From assembly GCF_017355205.1 (NCBI RefSeq), contig NZ_JADIJK010000016.1:48909-112908 (forward strand): a DNA stretch of 64,000 bases. The letters run 5' to 3'. Below, one piece after another: positions 51,908 through 61,752 of this stretch (within the stretch, counting starts at the first letter, position 1; every line of letters starts with the position of its first letter). Made by a program: the position numbers and the translations under genes. A model generated the notes under the pieces. That model searched no databases. It was not told the DNA's origin and saw nothing but the letters and a program-made list of their open reading frames with translations. This stretch comes from Bacillus sp. SD088 (lineage in GTDB: Bacteria > Bacillota > Bacilli > Bacillales > Bacillaceae_C).

Positions 51908-53264
51908 AAAGAAAAAATCGGTCCGCGAAGCCGCGCTTCATATACTGGAATTGATTGATAAACAGCAATCTTACAGTAATTTATTATTAAATCAAGTCAT
52001 TCAAAAAGAAAACATAACAGGTCCTGATGTCGGATTGCTTACTGAGTTGGTTTATGGAACCATTCAACGTAAACAAACTTTAGATTATTATTTGCAACCT
52101 TTTTTACGTAAACAACCTGACAGCTGGGTGTTAAATTTACTGCGTCTATCGATATATCAAATGGTGTATCTAGATAAAATTCCTGATCGAGCGATTTTAT
52201 TTGAAGCTGTTGAAATCGCAAAAAAACGTGGACATAAAGGGATTTCTAGTTTTGTAAATGGGATTCTTAGACAGGTGCAAAGACAAGGTGTACCGTCCCT
52301 CGCTGACATCGTTGATCCTATCGAACGGCTTTCAGTTGAGACGAGCCATCCTTTATGGTTAGTGCAAAGATGGAATAAGCAGTTTGGTTGGGAAAAAACA
52401 AAAGCAATGTGTGAATATAATCTTTTACCATCTGTTCAAACAGCTAGGGTTAATACAGTAAGGACGACAGTGCAAGAGGTAATTCCTCTATTAAAGGAAG
52501 AAGGGTTTGAAGTTCAACCAAGTCCGATTATCCCTGAAGGCCTTAGGGTCCTAAGAGGAAATATTGCTCATTCGAAAGTATATAAAGCAGGTTTGATTAG
52601 TATCCAAGATGAGAGTTCTATGGCTGTTGCCTATGCTTTGGAATTATCCCCAGATTTCGCAGTTCTTGACGCTTGTGCAGCACCAGGAGGAAAAACAGGC
52701 CATATTGCCGAAAAACTAAAAGGGACTGGAAAGGTTGTGGCACTTGATCTCCATGCTCATAAAGTAAAACTAATAAATGAAAATGCGAAACGACTGGGTC
52801 TTCAGAATATAGAGGCTAAAGTGATGGATAGTAGGACAACAAGTCAAGCATTACAAGCTGAATCCTTCGATCGTGTTTTGGTCGATGCTCCTTGTTCCGG
52901 TTTAGGGGTTTTACGACGTAAACCTGATATAAAATATTCAAAAACAATCCAAGATATCGCCGCATTGAGTCAAGTTCAACTAGAAATTTTAAATGAATCC
53001 GCAAGATTGCTAAAAGAGAATGGCCTACTGATCTATAGTACTTGTACAGTTGATCTTGAAGAAAATCTAGAGACTGTGAATGAATTTTTACGGCAGCATG
53101 AACACTTCACACCACATGACATTCATTTACCTAATAATTTAGCTCATCTAGTTGATCCAAAAGCGAATACACTGCAAATTTTCCCACAGGATTTCGGTGG
53201 AGATGGCTTTTTTATCGCCGCTTTTAAAAAAGAAGGATCAGGAACAGATGATTCGAACCCTTAA
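51900..53264 (+). CDS. rsmB: 16S rRNA (cytosine-967-C5)-methyltransferase
   Basis: SAM-dependent RNA methyltransferase of the Sun/RsmB type, 454 aa. The N-terminal NusB-like domain (residues about 5-130, [20 protein letters not shown]) is followed by the catalytic domain with [38 protein letters not shown] and the second cysteine in [13 protein letters not shown], the two cysteines used in catalysis. ATG 51900 overlaps fmt. In B. subtilis rlmN follows; here prpC follows after 34 bp. Confidence 0.96.
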   Translation: MNKKKKSVREAALHILELIDKQQSYSNLLLNQVIQKENITGPDVGLLTELVYGTIQRKQTLDYYLQPFLRKQPDSWVLNLLRLSIYQMVYLDKIPDRAILFEAVEIAKKRGHKGISSFVNGILRQVQRQGVPSLADIVDPIERLSVETSHPLWLVQRWNKQFGWEKTKAMCEYNLLPSVQTARVNTVRTTVQEVIPLLKEEGFEVQPSPIIPEGLRVLRGNIAHSKVYKAGLISIQDESSMAVAYALELSPDFAVLDACAAPGGKTGHIAEKLKGTGKVVALDLHAHKVKLINENAKRLGLQNIEAKVMDSRTTSQALQAESFDRVLVDAPCSGLGVLRRKPDIKYSKTIQDIAALSQVQLEILNESARLLKENGLLIYSTCTVDLEENLETVNEFLRQHEHFTPHDIHLPNNLAHLVDPKANTLQIFPQDFGGDGFFIAAFKKEGSGTDDSNP

Positions 53265-53298
53265 GGATAAGCGAGAAGCTTAAAGAGGAGAAGAGAAT

Positions 53299-54051
53299 AT
53301 GGATGCAATTTTTAAAACAGATCAGGGAAAAATACGAAAGCATAATGAAGATAGTGGCGGAATTTTTTTGAATTCCGATAATCATTATCTTGCTGTTGTC
53401 GCAGATGGAATGGGTGGACATAATGCTGGAGAAGTAGCTAGTGAAATAGCTGTGTCAAGCTTAGGGGAACTTTGGAAAAACACGGAAAGCTTTCCTTCAC
53501 CTGAAGAGACTGCGCAGTGGGTTCGTGTACAAGTAGAAAATGTGAATAAAAAAATCTTTGAACATGCGCAATTACATCCTGAATGCGAGGGAATGGGAAC
53601 CACTTTGGTAGCGGCATTGTGTGGAGATGGCTTTGCGACAATCGTCAATATCGGAGATAGTCGCTGCTATTTACACAATGAAAATGGCTTTAAACAATTA
53701 ACGGAAGATCATTCACTTGTAAATGAACTTGTGAAAGCAGGAGAAATTTCGGAAGAAGATGCAGAATTTCATCCTAGAAAAAATATGTTGCTAAAAGCAA
53801 TGGGAACGGAATTAGAGACAGATATGGATATTTTAACTATTACACTTGAAGAAAATGATAAACTGTTACTTTGTTCGGATGGACTATCCAACAAGCTTTC
53901 AATAGCTGAGATGGAGAAAATACTCGACAATGAAATGGAGCTTGACCTGAAGGCAAATAAACTAATTGATTTAGCCAATCATTACGGTGGAGAAGATAAT
54001 ATTTCCGTTGCCATTATAGAAGCACAAGCTGAAAGCAGGTGCAAGGATTAA
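53299..54051 (+). CDS. prpC: PP2C-type protein phosphatase PrpC
   Basis: Mn-dependent serine/threonine phosphatase that counteracts PrkC. The 250 aa protein shows the PP2C motifs in order: GKIRKHNEDSGGIF, VVADGMGGHNAGEVAS, EGMGTTLVAAL, NIGDSRCYL, LLCSDGLSNKL and GGEDNISVAII, with all metal-binding aspartates. AGAGGAGAAGAG lies before ATG 53299. The stop overlaps the prkC start by one base, so both are translated from one message. Confidence 0.97.
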   Translation: MDAIFKTDQGKIRKHNEDSGGIFLNSDNHYLAVVADGMGGHNAGEVASEIAVSSLGELWKNTESFPSPEETAQWVRVQVENVNKKIFEHAQLHPECEGMGTTLVAALCGDGFATIVNIGDSRCYLHNENGFKQLTEDHSLVNELVKAGEISEEDAEFHPRKNMLLKAMGTELETDMDILTITLEENDKLLLCSDGLSNKLSIAEMEKILDNEMELDLKANKLIDLANHYGGEDNISVAIIEAQAESRCKD

Positions 54052-56105
54052 TGTTAATAGGAAGAAGAGTCAGCGGCCGTTATAAGGTGATCCGATTAAT
54101 CGGCGGAGGCGGTATGGCCAATGTTTATTTGGCTCATGATATGATTCTTGATCGTGATGTGGCAATTAAAATATTACGTTTAGATTTTGCGAATGAAGAT
54201 GAATTTATTCGTCGCTTTCAGAGAGAAGCACAATCAGCGACAAGCTTAACCCACGAAAATATCGTTAGTATCTATGATGTGGGAGAAGAAGATGATATCT
54301 ATTATATTGTCATGGAATTTGTCGATGGAATGACGTTAAAAGAATATATTCAGAGCTATCATCCGATTGACATCGAAAAAACAATTGATATCATGAAACA
54401 ATTAACTTCGGCTGTTGCCCATGCCCATCAGAATCATATTGTACACAGAGATATAAAACCGCAAAATATATTAATTGATCATAATGGTCATGTGATGATT
54501 ACGGATTTTGGCATCGCGATGGCCTTAAGTGCGACGTCAATTACACAAACTAATGCCGTGTTAGGATCTGTTCATTACTTATCACCAGAACAAGCAAGAG
54601 GCGGAATGGCGACAAAAAAATCTGATATTTATTCCTTAGGGATTGTCATGTTCGAACTTTTAACAGGGCGTTTGCCATTTTTTGGGGAATCTGCCATCTC
54701 GATAGCATTAAAGCATTTGCAATCTGATACCCCATCTCCAAGACGTTGGGACCCAGCGATTCCACAAAGTGTTGAAAACATTGTTTTAAAAGCAACAGCC
54801 AAAGATCCTTTCCAGCGTTATGACAGCGCAGAGGAAATGGGTAGTAATATAGATACTGCTCTGGATCCTGCTCGGGAAAATGAGCCTAAATTTACAATCC
54901 CTGAAGATCATGAAGCCACAAAGGCGATTCCTATTATCTCGGAAGATGATCTTACGAATATGAATAACAAAACGATCCCACATCAAAAAAATGGACAAAC
55001 AACGATTGCTGCAAATCCTGATACAAAAAAGAGTCCAAAAAAGAAAAAACGCAAAAAATGGCCATGGATTGTAGGGAGTATTACAGCTTTATTGATATTA
55101 CTCCTTGTATTTTTGATGTTTATTTTACCAGCGATTCGTGCCGCACAGACGGTTAATGTTCCTGATGTAAAGGGGGAAGAATACGATAATGCTGTCTCCA
55201 TGCTTAAAGAGCAAGGGTTACAAATTGGCGATACGGAGGAGCTTGTCGATGAAGAAATACCTGAAGGAGCAGTCATTAAAACGAACCCGAAAGCAGGCAA
55301 GCCTGTAAAAAAAGGCTATACTGTGGACATTTATGTAAGTAAAGGGAAAGAGAAAATACCTTTTTCTGATTATACAGGTCAATCCTTTGAAGATGTAAAA
55401 GAGGTATTGGAAGAGCTAGGGTTTAATGTGAAAGATATTCAAGTAGAAGAAGAATATGATGAGTCAGAATCTGGAACAATCTTAGAGCAAAAGCCTAGTC
55501 CAAACACAGAAGTGATACCAGATGAAGAGACTATTAGCTTTGTTGTCAGTAAAGGTCAAGAGAAAATTACGCTGAAAGATTTATCTGGTTATAACCGCAA
55601 GATCTTAGAGGATTACGAAGATTCAAGTGGATTAGATATTGATATGTCTGCTGAGGATTATAATGATTCTGTGCCGGAAGGGCTTGTTATATCACAAGAT
55701 CCTGAAGAGGGAGCAGAACTTTCTAAAGGGGATAAGGTAAAGGTCGTTATTTCAAAAGGCCAAGAGGAAATACCGTTTAAGGAAGTCACAGTAGAAATTT
55801 CAATTCCTTATGATCCTGAAGCGAATGAGGATAACAATGATGAAGGGCAGGAGGAGGAGGAAGGGCAAGAGGATCAAGAGGGGCAAGAAGAAAAGCCAGA
55901 AGATGAGAATCCTGAGCAGGAAATAAAAATATTAATTCAAGATATGGATAACAATATGTCAGTTCCAGCTGATACCTTTACTATTAAAGAATCAGTGGTA
56001 AAAGAAGTAACATTTAGAATACAAAAAGATACCACAGCTAGTTATAAGGTAATGCGGGGAAATACGGTTATTAAAGAAGATGATGTTCCTTATCCAGGAG
56101 ACTAA
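54051..56105 (+). CDS. prkC: PASTA-domain serine/threonine kinase PrkC
   Basis: Membrane receptor kinase that senses cell-wall muropeptides and governs spore germination and growth. From ATG 54051 it has 684 aa. The kinase domain (residues about 11-270) carries GGGGMAN, the catalytic HRDIKPQN and TDFG. A single transmembrane segment (about 343-365, WPWIVGSITALLILLLVFLM) follows a basic stretch. Three PASTA repeats (about 370-575) lie outside, then a highly acidic tail near residue 585-620 (quoted as EANEDNND and EEGQEDQEGQEE). The upstream GTG 54039 would overlap prpC more and lacks the family N-terminus. Confidence 0.97.
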   Translation: MLIGRRVSGRYKVIRLIGGGGMANVYLAHDMILDRDVAIKILRLDFANEDEFIRRFQREAQSATSLTHENIVSIYDVGEEDDIYYIVMEFVDGMTLKEYIQSYHPIDIEKTIDIMKQLTSAVAHAHQNHIVHRDIKPQNILIDHNGHVMITDFGIAMALSATSITQTNAVLGSVHYLSPEQARGGMATKKSDIYSLGIVMFELLTGRLPFFGESAISIALKHLQSDTPSPRRWDPAIPQSVENIVLKATAKDPFQRYDSAEEMGSNIDTALDPARENEPKFTIPEDHEATKAIPIISEDDLTNMNNKTIPHQKNGQTTIAANPDTKKSPKKKKRKKWPWIVGSITALLILLLVFLMFILPAIRAAQTVNVPDVKGEEYDNAVSMLKEQGLQIGDTEELVDEEIPEGAVIKTNPKAGKPVKKGYTVDIYVSKGKEKIPFSDYTGQSFEDVKEVLEELGFNVKDIQVEEEYDESESGTILEQKPSPNTEVIPDEETISFVVSKGQEKITLKDLSGYNRKILEDYEDSSGLDIDMSAEDYNDSVPEGLVISQDPEEGAELSKGDKVKVVISKGQEEIPFKEVTVEISIPYDPEANEDNNDEGQEEEEGQEDQEGQEEKPEDENPEQEIKILIQDMDNNMSVPADTFTIKESVVKEVTFRIQKDTTASYKVMRGNTVIKEDDVPYPGD

Positions 56106-56159
56106 AATTCGTGATTTTGCTCGACTTCTTGAAGATCTTAAAATGAAAGGACAGGTGAC

Positions 56160-57041
56160 ATGACGGAAGGAATCATTATAAAAGCTTTAAGTGGATTTTA
56201 TTATGTTGAAGACAATGGGGAAGTAATTCAATGCCGGGGGAGAGGGGTTTTTAGAAAAAATAAAATTACCCCGCTTGTTGGAGATCATGTTGTGTATCAA
56301 GCTGAAAATGATAAAGAAGGATATATAATGGAAGTCAAACCAAGGAAGAATGAATTGATTCGGCCACAGGTAGCGAATATTGATCAAGCCTTCCTCGTTT
56401 TTTCTGCGAAAGAACCGGAGTTTAATCCGGTTCTACTTGATCGCTTCCTTGTCTTGATTGAGTTTCATCAGATTATTCCTGTTATTTGCGTAACGAAGAC
56501 GGATCTTTTGCTAGAGGCAGAATTAAGAATATTGCAAGAGCGCCTTGCTGTTTATGAACGAGTCGGATATAAAGTGGTTTTTTTATCCTCGCATACGACA
56601 GAAGGTGTTGAACAATTTCGTTCTATGATTGGGAGTCATACGAGTGTTTTTGCCGGGCAATCAGGAGTTGGGAAAACCTCGTTGTTAAATGCTTTGGACC
56701 CTGAGTTGGCATTGGAAACAAATGAGATCTCGACGCATCTGGGGAGAGGTAAGCATACAACAAGGCATGTGGAGCTCATTCCAATCGATCATGGTTTCAT
56801 TGCTGATACACCTGGATTTAGCTCATTGGAGTTTAATGAGCTAGCAACTGAAGATTTATCCTGGACATTTCCGGAAATAAGAGCAGAAGGGCAAGCCTGT
56901 AAATTCCGTGGCTGTTCCCATGAAAAGGAACCGAAATGTGCGGTGAAATCTGCAGTAGAACTAGGCATTATCGATGGTAGTCGCTATCAACATTATCTGC
57001 AATTTTTAGGGGAAATTAAAGAGAGAAAGCCGAGGTATTAA
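56160..57041 (+). CDS. rsgA: ribosome small-subunit-dependent GTPase RsgA (CpgA)
   Basis: Circularly permuted GTPase that assists late 30S assembly. The 293 aa protein has an N-terminal OB fold ([16 protein letters not shown]), then GTPase motifs in permuted order: VTKTDL (G4), [14 protein letters not shown] (G1, about 170), [10 protein letters not shown] (G3). The zinc-binding end has [17 protein letters not shown] 56160 follows AAGGACAGGTGAC. rpe starts 4 bp after its stop. Confidence 0.96.
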   Translation: MTEGIIIKALSGFYYVEDNGEVIQCRGRGVFRKNKITPLVGDHVVYQAENDKEGYIMEVKPRKNELIRPQVANIDQAFLVFSAKEPEFNPVLLDRFLVLIEFHQIIPVICVTKTDLLLEAELRILQERLAVYERVGYKVVFLSSHTTEGVEQFRSMIGSHTSVFAGQSGVGKTSLLNALDPELALETNEISTHLGRGKHTTRHVELIPIDHGFIADTPGFSSLEFNELATEDLSWTFPEIRAEGQACKFRGCSHEKEPKCAVKSAVELGIIDGSRYQHYLQFLGEIKERKPRY

Positions 57042-57045
57042 TATT

Positions 57046-57702
57046 ATGAAAATTGCACCCTCCATCTTATCGGCGGATTTTACGAAATTAGGAGAAGAAA
57101 TTAGAGAAGTAGAAGCAGCAGGGGCTGACTATATTCATATAGATATCATGGACGGTCATTTTGTACCCAATATCACGATGGGACCTTTCATTGTAGATGC
57201 CGTTAAGACAATAACGAATTTACCATTGGATGTTCATCTGATGATTGAACATCCGGGGCAATATATCCATGAGTTTGCTCAAGCGGGAGCGGATTTCATT
57301 ACCGTTCATGTTGAAGCTGACAAACATATTCACCGAACTCTGCAAGCAATTAGACAATTAGGTGTGAAATCTGGTGTTGTACTAAATCCTGCCACGCCTG
57401 TTTCTATGATTGAAAATATCTTGGAAGAAATCGATATGGTTTTATTAATGACAGTGAACCCTGGCTTTGGGGGGCAGGCCTTTATTGAAGCAGTATTGCC
57501 CAAGATCAGGGAAGTAAAAAACATGATCCAAGCTAAAAATTTAGATATTGATATTGAAGTAGATGGTGGGATTGACACGAAAACGGTAAAAATGTGTAAG
57601 GATGCAGGAGCAAATGTATTTGTAGCAGGTTCAGCCATTTTCGGGGTTACGGATCGAAAAATCGCCATTCAAGAAATCCGCTCCAGTATTGGAAATGAAT
57701 AA
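57046..57702 (+). CDS. rpe: ribulose-phosphate 3-epimerase
   Basis: Interconverts ribulose-5-phosphate and xylulose-5-phosphate in the pentose phosphate pathway. The 218 aa TIM barrel shows [28 protein letters not shown] (metal His and catalytic Asp), [22 protein letters not shown] and [10 protein letters not shown], then VAGSAIFG. The start is ATG 57046. It overlaps thiN by 8 bp. Confidence 0.97.
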   Translation: MKIAPSILSADFTKLGEEIREVEAAGADYIHIDIMDGHFVPNITMGPFIVDAVKTITNLPLDVHLMIEHPGQYIHEFAQAGADFITVHVEADKHIHRTLQAIRQLGVKSGVVLNPATPVSMIENILEEIDMVLLMTVNPGFGGQAFIEAVLPKIREVKNMIQAKNLDIDIEVDGGIDTKTVKMCKDAGANVFVAGSAIFGVTDRKIAIQEIRSSIGNE

Positions 57703-58348
57703 AAAAAGCATAAATATTGTGGCTGGGGGTCCTCCGCAACTCATACCGGACCTAACCTTATATAATGATGAACATACAGTTTGGGTTGGGGTGGATCGTG
57801 GCGTCTATTATTTATTAAAACATAAGCTCAATCCAACCATCGCAATTGGTGATTTTGACTCTGTCTCTGCTGAGGAATGGAAGACCATTCAACAAAGTGT
57901 GAATGAATTGGACATGCATCAGCCTGAAAAAGATGAAACCGATATGGAATTAGCCTTAATATGGGCAACAAATCAGAATCCTGCGAGTATTAAAATTTTC
58001 GGAGCAACTGGGGGAAGATTGGATCATTTTTTAGCCAATGCGTTTATGTTAGTGAAATATCAGCAGCCTCATTCAAAACCGATTGAAATCATAGACCTGC
58101 AAAATGAATTAACTGTTTTTTATTCGGGACAGTATCAAATCAATAGTAATAAAAATAAAAAATATATTTCCTTCATTCCATTGACTAAGGAAGTCAATAG
58201 CCTATCTTTGACCGGTTTTAAATATCCACTTGTTGATCAAAATATTCATTTTGCTTCGTCCTTATGTATAAGCAATGAACTTATACAAAAAACTGGTACT
58301 TTTTCATTTGAAAAAGGCATATTAATGATGATAAGAAGTAATGATTAA
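57695..58348 (+). CDS. thiN: thiamine pyrophosphokinase
   Basis: Transfers pyrophosphate from ATP to thiamine. The 217 aa protein has [48 protein letters not shown] and [13 protein letters not shown], which are the catalytic and substrate motifs of the family. ATG 57695 fits the family N-terminus better than ATG 57689. It overlaps rpe, giving the cluster prpC-prkC-rsgA-rpe-thiN. Confidence 0.94.
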   Translation: MNKKSINIVAGGPPQLIPDLTLYNDEHTVWVGVDRGVYYLLKHKLNPTIAIGDFDSVSAEEWKTIQQSVNELDMHQPEKDETDMELALIWATNQNPASIKIFGATGGRLDHFLANAFMLVKYQQPHSKPIEIIDLQNELTVFYSGQYQINSNKNKKYISFIPLTKEVNSLSLTGFKYPLVDQNIHFASSLCISNELIQKTGTFSFEKGILMMIRSND

Positions 58349-58365
58349 GAGATAGCCTTATTTTA

Positions 58366-58580
58366 AGAGGATGTTCAAAAAGTCCGGTAAAAATGACACT
58401 GCGAATTTCTTCGTTGACTTGCTTCTGCGCTGCTCATGTATCTAAATCATACATTCTGCTGCTCGAAGACTTCGCTGCCTTGAACTTTCGACGTACAGGA
58501 TGTACTAGTGTCGGTGTTGCTGACAGGACGTCAGCGTTTTTAACCGACTTGGTCCTTTTTATCTTCTTTTTTGAACACGT
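58366..58580. repeat. dispersed intergenic repeat, family 2, long copy
   Basis: Begins GAGGATGTTCAAAAAGTCCGG and ends CTTCTTTTTTGAACACG; the termini are inverted (TGTTCAAAAAG / CTTTTTTGAACA-like). Inside are GTTGCTGACAGGACGTCAGCG and TTTTTAACCGACTTGG. The last 63 bases recur in reverse at 61672-61735 and the first 17 (GAGGATGTTCAAAAAG) at 58780. A 64-codon frame through it (58393-58587) is not regarded as a gene. Confidence 0.75.
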
Positions 58581-58664
58581 ATTTTAAGGCAAGTACTTAT
58601 CTATAAACATTGTATATAATGATTAAGGTAAATGTGGGTATTTTCTAGGTTAGGAGGGAATGAA

Positions 58665-58745
58665 GTGAGATTTTATACGATTAAGCTTCCAAAATTTTTG
58701 GGTGGAATTGTAAGGGCCATGCTAGGTGCCTTTAAAAAGGGGTAA
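58665..58745 (+). CDS. spoVM: stage V sporulation protein M (SpoVM)
   Basis: A 26-residue amphipathic peptide that binds the convex forespore membrane and anchors SpoIVA for spore coat assembly. Read from GTG 58665 the product starts MRFYTIKLPKFLGGIVRAML and ends GAFKKG, nearly identical to known SpoVM. TTAGGAGGG lies 7 bases upstream. The start is GTG, where B. subtilis uses ATG. It occupies the expected place between thiN and rpmB, but a family 2 repeat separates it from thiN. Confidence 0.96.
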   Translation: MRFYTIKLPKFLGGIVRAMLGAFKKG

Positions 58746-58807
58746 GCCGCTGACCCTTATAGATGGGATAATCTGCTAAAAGAGGATGTTCAAAAAGAAA
58801 ACGATAA

Positions 58808-58842
58808 ACAAAAAAGCGTCCACTAAGGGCGCCTTTTTTGTT
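58808..58842. terminator. bidirectional terminator between spoVM and rpmB
   Basis: CAAAAAAGCGTCC (58809-58821) pairs, with a bulge, with GGGCGCCTTTTTTG (58827-58840). Runs of A and T on the two sides could serve spoVM (+) and transcription from the right. Confidence 0.65.
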
Positions 58843-58895
58843 GCTTAGGAATTTATAAAATTCTAGCTTGAAGATAAGTAGCTTATGTTGCGATT

Positions 58896-59062
58896 TGGCG
58901 TCCAGCTCCAGCGCCTAGCCCGAGAGGCTCGCAGGATGCGAGTCCATCGGCGTTGCGCCAGGACGGCGCGAACTTAGCCGATGTTCCACTAAATAACCCT
59001 GAACCTATGAAGGGAAAAAGCCCCTTCCTAGGTTCAGGAACATTTGCTTGTCGGGGCTGACC
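58896..59062. repeat. dispersed intergenic repeat, family 1, copy 3
   Basis: Starts GGCGTCCAGCTCCAGCGCC, contains GAGGCTCGCAGGATGCGAG, CATCGGCGTTGCGCC, then the core at 58991-59053 (AAATAACCCTGAACC to CATTTGCTTGTCG). Most of it matches copy 2 in reverse complement. Very GC-rich relative to flanks. Located at the 3' side of rpmB. Confidence 0.78.
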
Positions 59063-59070
59063 AAGGTCTA

Positions 59071-59259
59071 TTATACACGTTCAACTTTACCGGCTTTAAG
59101 TGCTCGTGTAGAAACCCAAACACGCTTAGGTTTACCATCTACAAGGATTCTTACTTTTTGAAGATTCGCTTTCCAAGTACGTTTATTCGCATTCATTGCG
59201 TGTGAACGTCTATTTCCAGATTTTGTTTTACGACCTGTTACGACACATTGTTTTGCCAT
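59071..59259 (-). CDS. rpmB: 50S ribosomal protein L28
   Basis: Large-subunit ribosomal protein of 62 aa, on the minus strand. It begins [16 protein letters not shown] and continues [19 protein letters not shown], typical L28. The first cysteine remains, but the later paired cysteines of zinc-binding L28 forms are absent, so this is a non-zinc type. GGAGGGAAT lies 7 bases upstream of the start in the minus direction. As in B. subtilis it is transcribed against its neighbours. Confidence 0.97.
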   Translation of the reverse strand: MAKQCVVTGRKTKSGNRRSHAMNANKRTWKANLQKVRILVDGKPKRVWVSTRALKAGKVERV

Positions 59260-59450
59260 TTTGTATTCCCTCCTGTCACTGAAGTCAAACTATTGCTTCG
59301 TTCATTCCTTCAAAATTCCTCAGACACTTAAATAATTTACCATATATATATGTTGATTGCAATGTTGTAAAGTGGCGAAGCTTTAATTTTTTAAATCTAG
59401 GTATTCAAAACAAGCAATACTTTAAAAAAAGCTGACAGTATAGTAAAATA

Positions 59451-59480
59451 TTCTTATCTATGTTATGAGTGCGTTATAAT
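59451..59480 (+). promoter_or_regulatory. possible sigma-A promoter of yloU-fakA
   Basis: TTCTTA (59451-59456) and TATAAT (59475-59480) with an 18-base spacer; the -35 element is poor. It precedes yloU by about 50 bases. Confidence 0.45.
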
Positions 59481-59533
59481 TAGAGTGTAATTGTAAGCTG
59501 TGGAGGATTTCGACCAATTAAGGAGGAATATGC

Positions 59534-59896
59534 ATGTCCATAGAATTGAAAAATAACTACGGTCATATTGATATATCCAATGAAGTAATCGCAATTACTG
59601 CGGGTGGAGCTGCGATTGATTGTTATGGGATTGTCGGAATGGCTTCCAAGAATCAAATCAAAGACGGTCTGACTGATATTTTACGAAAAGAAAATTTCAC
59701 TCGTGGAATCATTGTCCGCCAGGAGGAAGATGCTCTACACATAGATATGTATATTATTGTGAGTTATGGAACGAAAATATCTGAAGTCGCTCATAACGTA
59801 CAATCCAAAGTCAAATATACACTTGAACAGACAATAGGAGTTGCCGCTGACACGGTTAATATTTATGTTCAAGGCGTCCGTGTAGTGAACCCGTAA
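59534..59896 (+). CDS. yloU: Asp23/Gls24 family envelope-stress protein YloU
   Basis: Small (120 aa) Asp23/Gls24 protein, membrane-associated stress-related family of uncertain function. Markers are GHIDISNEVIAITAGGAAIDCYGIVGMA (quoted as ISNEVIAITAGGAAIDCYG), VRQEEDALHIDMYIIVSYG and VNIYVQGVRV. ATG 59534 follows AAGGAGGAA. fakA starts 18 bp after its stop. In several Bacillota this gene travels with fakA. Confidence 0.93.
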   Translation: MSIELKNNYGHIDISNEVIAITAGGAAIDCYGIVGMASKNQIKDGLTDILRKENFTRGIIVRQEEDALHIDMYIIVSYGTKISEVAHNVQSKVKYTLEQTIGVAADTVNIYVQGVRVVNP

Positions 59897-59914
59897 TGGA
59901 GGAGGAAAAAATTA

Positions 59915-61585
59915 GTGTCTATACAATCATTGGATGGAAATCAATTTGCTGAAATGATCATAAAAGGAGCCAACCATTTAGGAGCCAATGCTCAAATGGT
60001 CGATGCATTAAATGTTTTTCCAGTACCTGATGGCGATACGGGAACAAACATGAATCTTTCTATGACTTCTGGTTCAAAAGAAGTCCAAAAAAATAAACAG
60101 GCTCATATTGGAAAAGTCGCCATGGCCTTATCGAAAGGTCTATTAATGGGAGCTCGTGGGAATTCAGGAGTGATTTTATCTCAGCTTTTTCGCGGGTTCG
60201 CTAAAGATATTGAACAAAAATCTGTTTTACATGCAAGTGAATTTGCGAACGCTTTTGAGGCTGGAGTCAAAACTGCTTATAAAGCTGTGATGAAACCAGT
60301 AGAGGGGACTATATTGACTGTTGCGAAGGATTCTGCTCAAAAGGCAATCGAATCCGCTAAATCAGAAGATGACATTATTGTCATTATGGAATCAGTACTC
60401 AATGAGGCAAGAGCTTCATTAGAAAGAACGCCCGACTTATTACCAGTTTTGAAAGAAGTTGGCGTTGTTGATAGTGGTGGGCAAGGATTAGTTTGTGTAT
60501 ATGAAGGGTTTTTAGCCGCTTTAAAGGGGGAAGCCTTACCAGATAGACCTGTCCTTGAGCCAAGTATGGATGAGCTTGTGAATGCACAACATCATCAAAG
60601 TGTACAAGGTTTTCTACATACAGACGAAATTGTTTATGGGTATTGTACTGAGTTTATGGTGAAGTTTGATGAGCAGAAAAGGAAATTCTCAGAACAAGCT
60701 TTTCAAGAAGATCTTAGCCACTTCGGTGATTCTCTCCTTGTCATCTCAGATGATGATGTAGTAAAGGTCCATATACACTCTGAGAAACCAGGAGATGTCC
60801 TTAGCTATGGACAAAAGTATGGCAGTTTAATCAATATGAAAATTGAAAATATGCGTGAGCAGCATAGTTCAATTTTAGAACAAGATCAACAGCATCAAAA
60901 GGGAAGCAATTCAGCTCAAAAGGAGAAGCTGCCGTACGCTATGATCGCTGTTTCAATGGGAGAAGGCATTGCTGAACTATTTAACAGTCTAGGTGTTGAA
61001 AAGGTCATTGAAGGCGGCCAAACGATGAATCCTAGTACAGAGGATATTGTTAAAGCGATCCAATCTACCCATGCGGAAAAAGTTCTACTACTTCCAAATA
61101 ATAAGAATATTATTATGGCGGCTGAGCAAGCTGCAGAAGTAGTGGAAGAATCCGTCTATGTTGTTCCTACAAAAACTGTTCCTCAAGGCTTAGCAGCTGT
61201 ACTGGCCTTTAATCCTACACTTGCGCTCGAGCAAAATGGAGAAGGAATGAGTGAAGCTGCAAAAGAGGTTAAAACTGGGCAAATTACGTATGCGGTTCGT
61301 GATACAGTCATCGATGGGTTGTCAATTCAAAAAGATGATTTTATGGGAATCAATGATGGAGACATTGTCGAAGCCAATCAAGACTTAAAGAGAACAGTAA
61401 AAAATCTTCTTCAGCACATGCTTGATGAAGATTCCGAAATCCTGACGATCCTTTATGGAGAAGATACGGATGCGAGCGATGTGGACCAGCTAGTAGAGGA
61501 TCTCAATGATCAATATCCAGATCTTGAAATAGAAGTACATGATGGGAAACAACCACTTTATCCTTATATCATTTCTGTGGAATAA
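59915..61585 (+). CDS. fakA: fatty acid kinase catalytic subunit FakA (YloV)
   Basis: ATP-binding kinase subunit that phosphorylates fatty acids delivered by FakB proteins. The 556 aa protein has an N-terminal DhaL-type kinase domain (VFPVPDGDTGTNMNLSM near residue 31, KGLLMGARGNSGVILSQ, VGVVDSGGQGL), a middle domain, and a C-terminal DegV-like domain (from about 320, with VSMGEGIAELFNSLGV and LPNNKNIIMAAEQA). The start is GTG 59915 with GGAGGAGG upstream. sdaAB-sdaAA, expected next, are absent; a terminator and repeat follow. Confidence 0.94.
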   Translation: MSIQSLDGNQFAEMIIKGANHLGANAQMVDALNVFPVPDGDTGTNMNLSMTSGSKEVQKNKQAHIGKVAMALSKGLLMGARGNSGVILSQLFRGFAKDIEQKSVLHASEFANAFEAGVKTAYKAVMKPVEGTILTVAKDSAQKAIESAKSEDDIIVIMESVLNEARASLERTPDLLPVLKEVGVVDSGGQGLVCVYEGFLAALKGEALPDRPVLEPSMDELVNAQHHQSVQGFLHTDEIVYGYCTEFMVKFDEQKRKFSEQAFQEDLSHFGDSLLVISDDDVVKVHIHSEKPGDVLSYGQKYGSLINMKIENMREQHSSILEQDQQHQKGSNSAQKEKLPYAMIAVSMGEGIAELFNSLGVEKVIEGGQTMNPSTEDIVKAIQSTHAEKVLLLPNNKNIIMAAEQAAEVVEESVYVVPTKTVPQGLAAVLAFNPTLALEQNGEGMSEAAKEVKTGQITYAVRDTVIDGLSIQKDDFMGINDGDIVEANQDLKRTVKNLLQHMLDEDSEILTILYGEDTDASDVDQLVEDLNDQYPDLEIEVHDGKQPLYPYIISVE

Positions 61586-61614
61586 TCACCCAAAATCATA
61601 ATTGTTATAGAATG

Positions 61615-61637
61615 GAAGGGGAAACCCTTCTTTTTTC
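61615..61637 (+). terminator. Rho-independent terminator of fakA
   Basis: GAAGGG / CCCTTC with a GAAA tetraloop at 61615-61630, followed by TTTTTT. It starts 29 bases after the fakA stop. Confidence 0.9.
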
Positions 61638-61671
61638 TATCAAGGAAAAAATATAGAATAGATAGAAGTGA

Positions 61672-61735
61672 GTGTTCAAAAAGGAGGATAAAAAGGCCAA
61701 AGTCGGTTAAAAACGCTGACGTCTTGTCAGCAACA
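61672..61735. repeat. dispersed intergenic repeat, family 2, partial copy
   Basis: GTGTTCAAAAAGGAGGATAA to CTTGTCAGCAAC matches in reverse complement the end of the copy at 58366-58580, with few differences over about 63 bases. It lies directly before recG, where sdaAA would end in B. subtilis. Confidence 0.75.
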
Positions 61736-61752
61736 TTGGGAGTGTAAAAAAG

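Noticed and set aside
58393..58587. 64-codon frame after thiN
   Set aside because: It lies wholly in the family 2 repeat, whose end is repeated before recG; no ribosome site.
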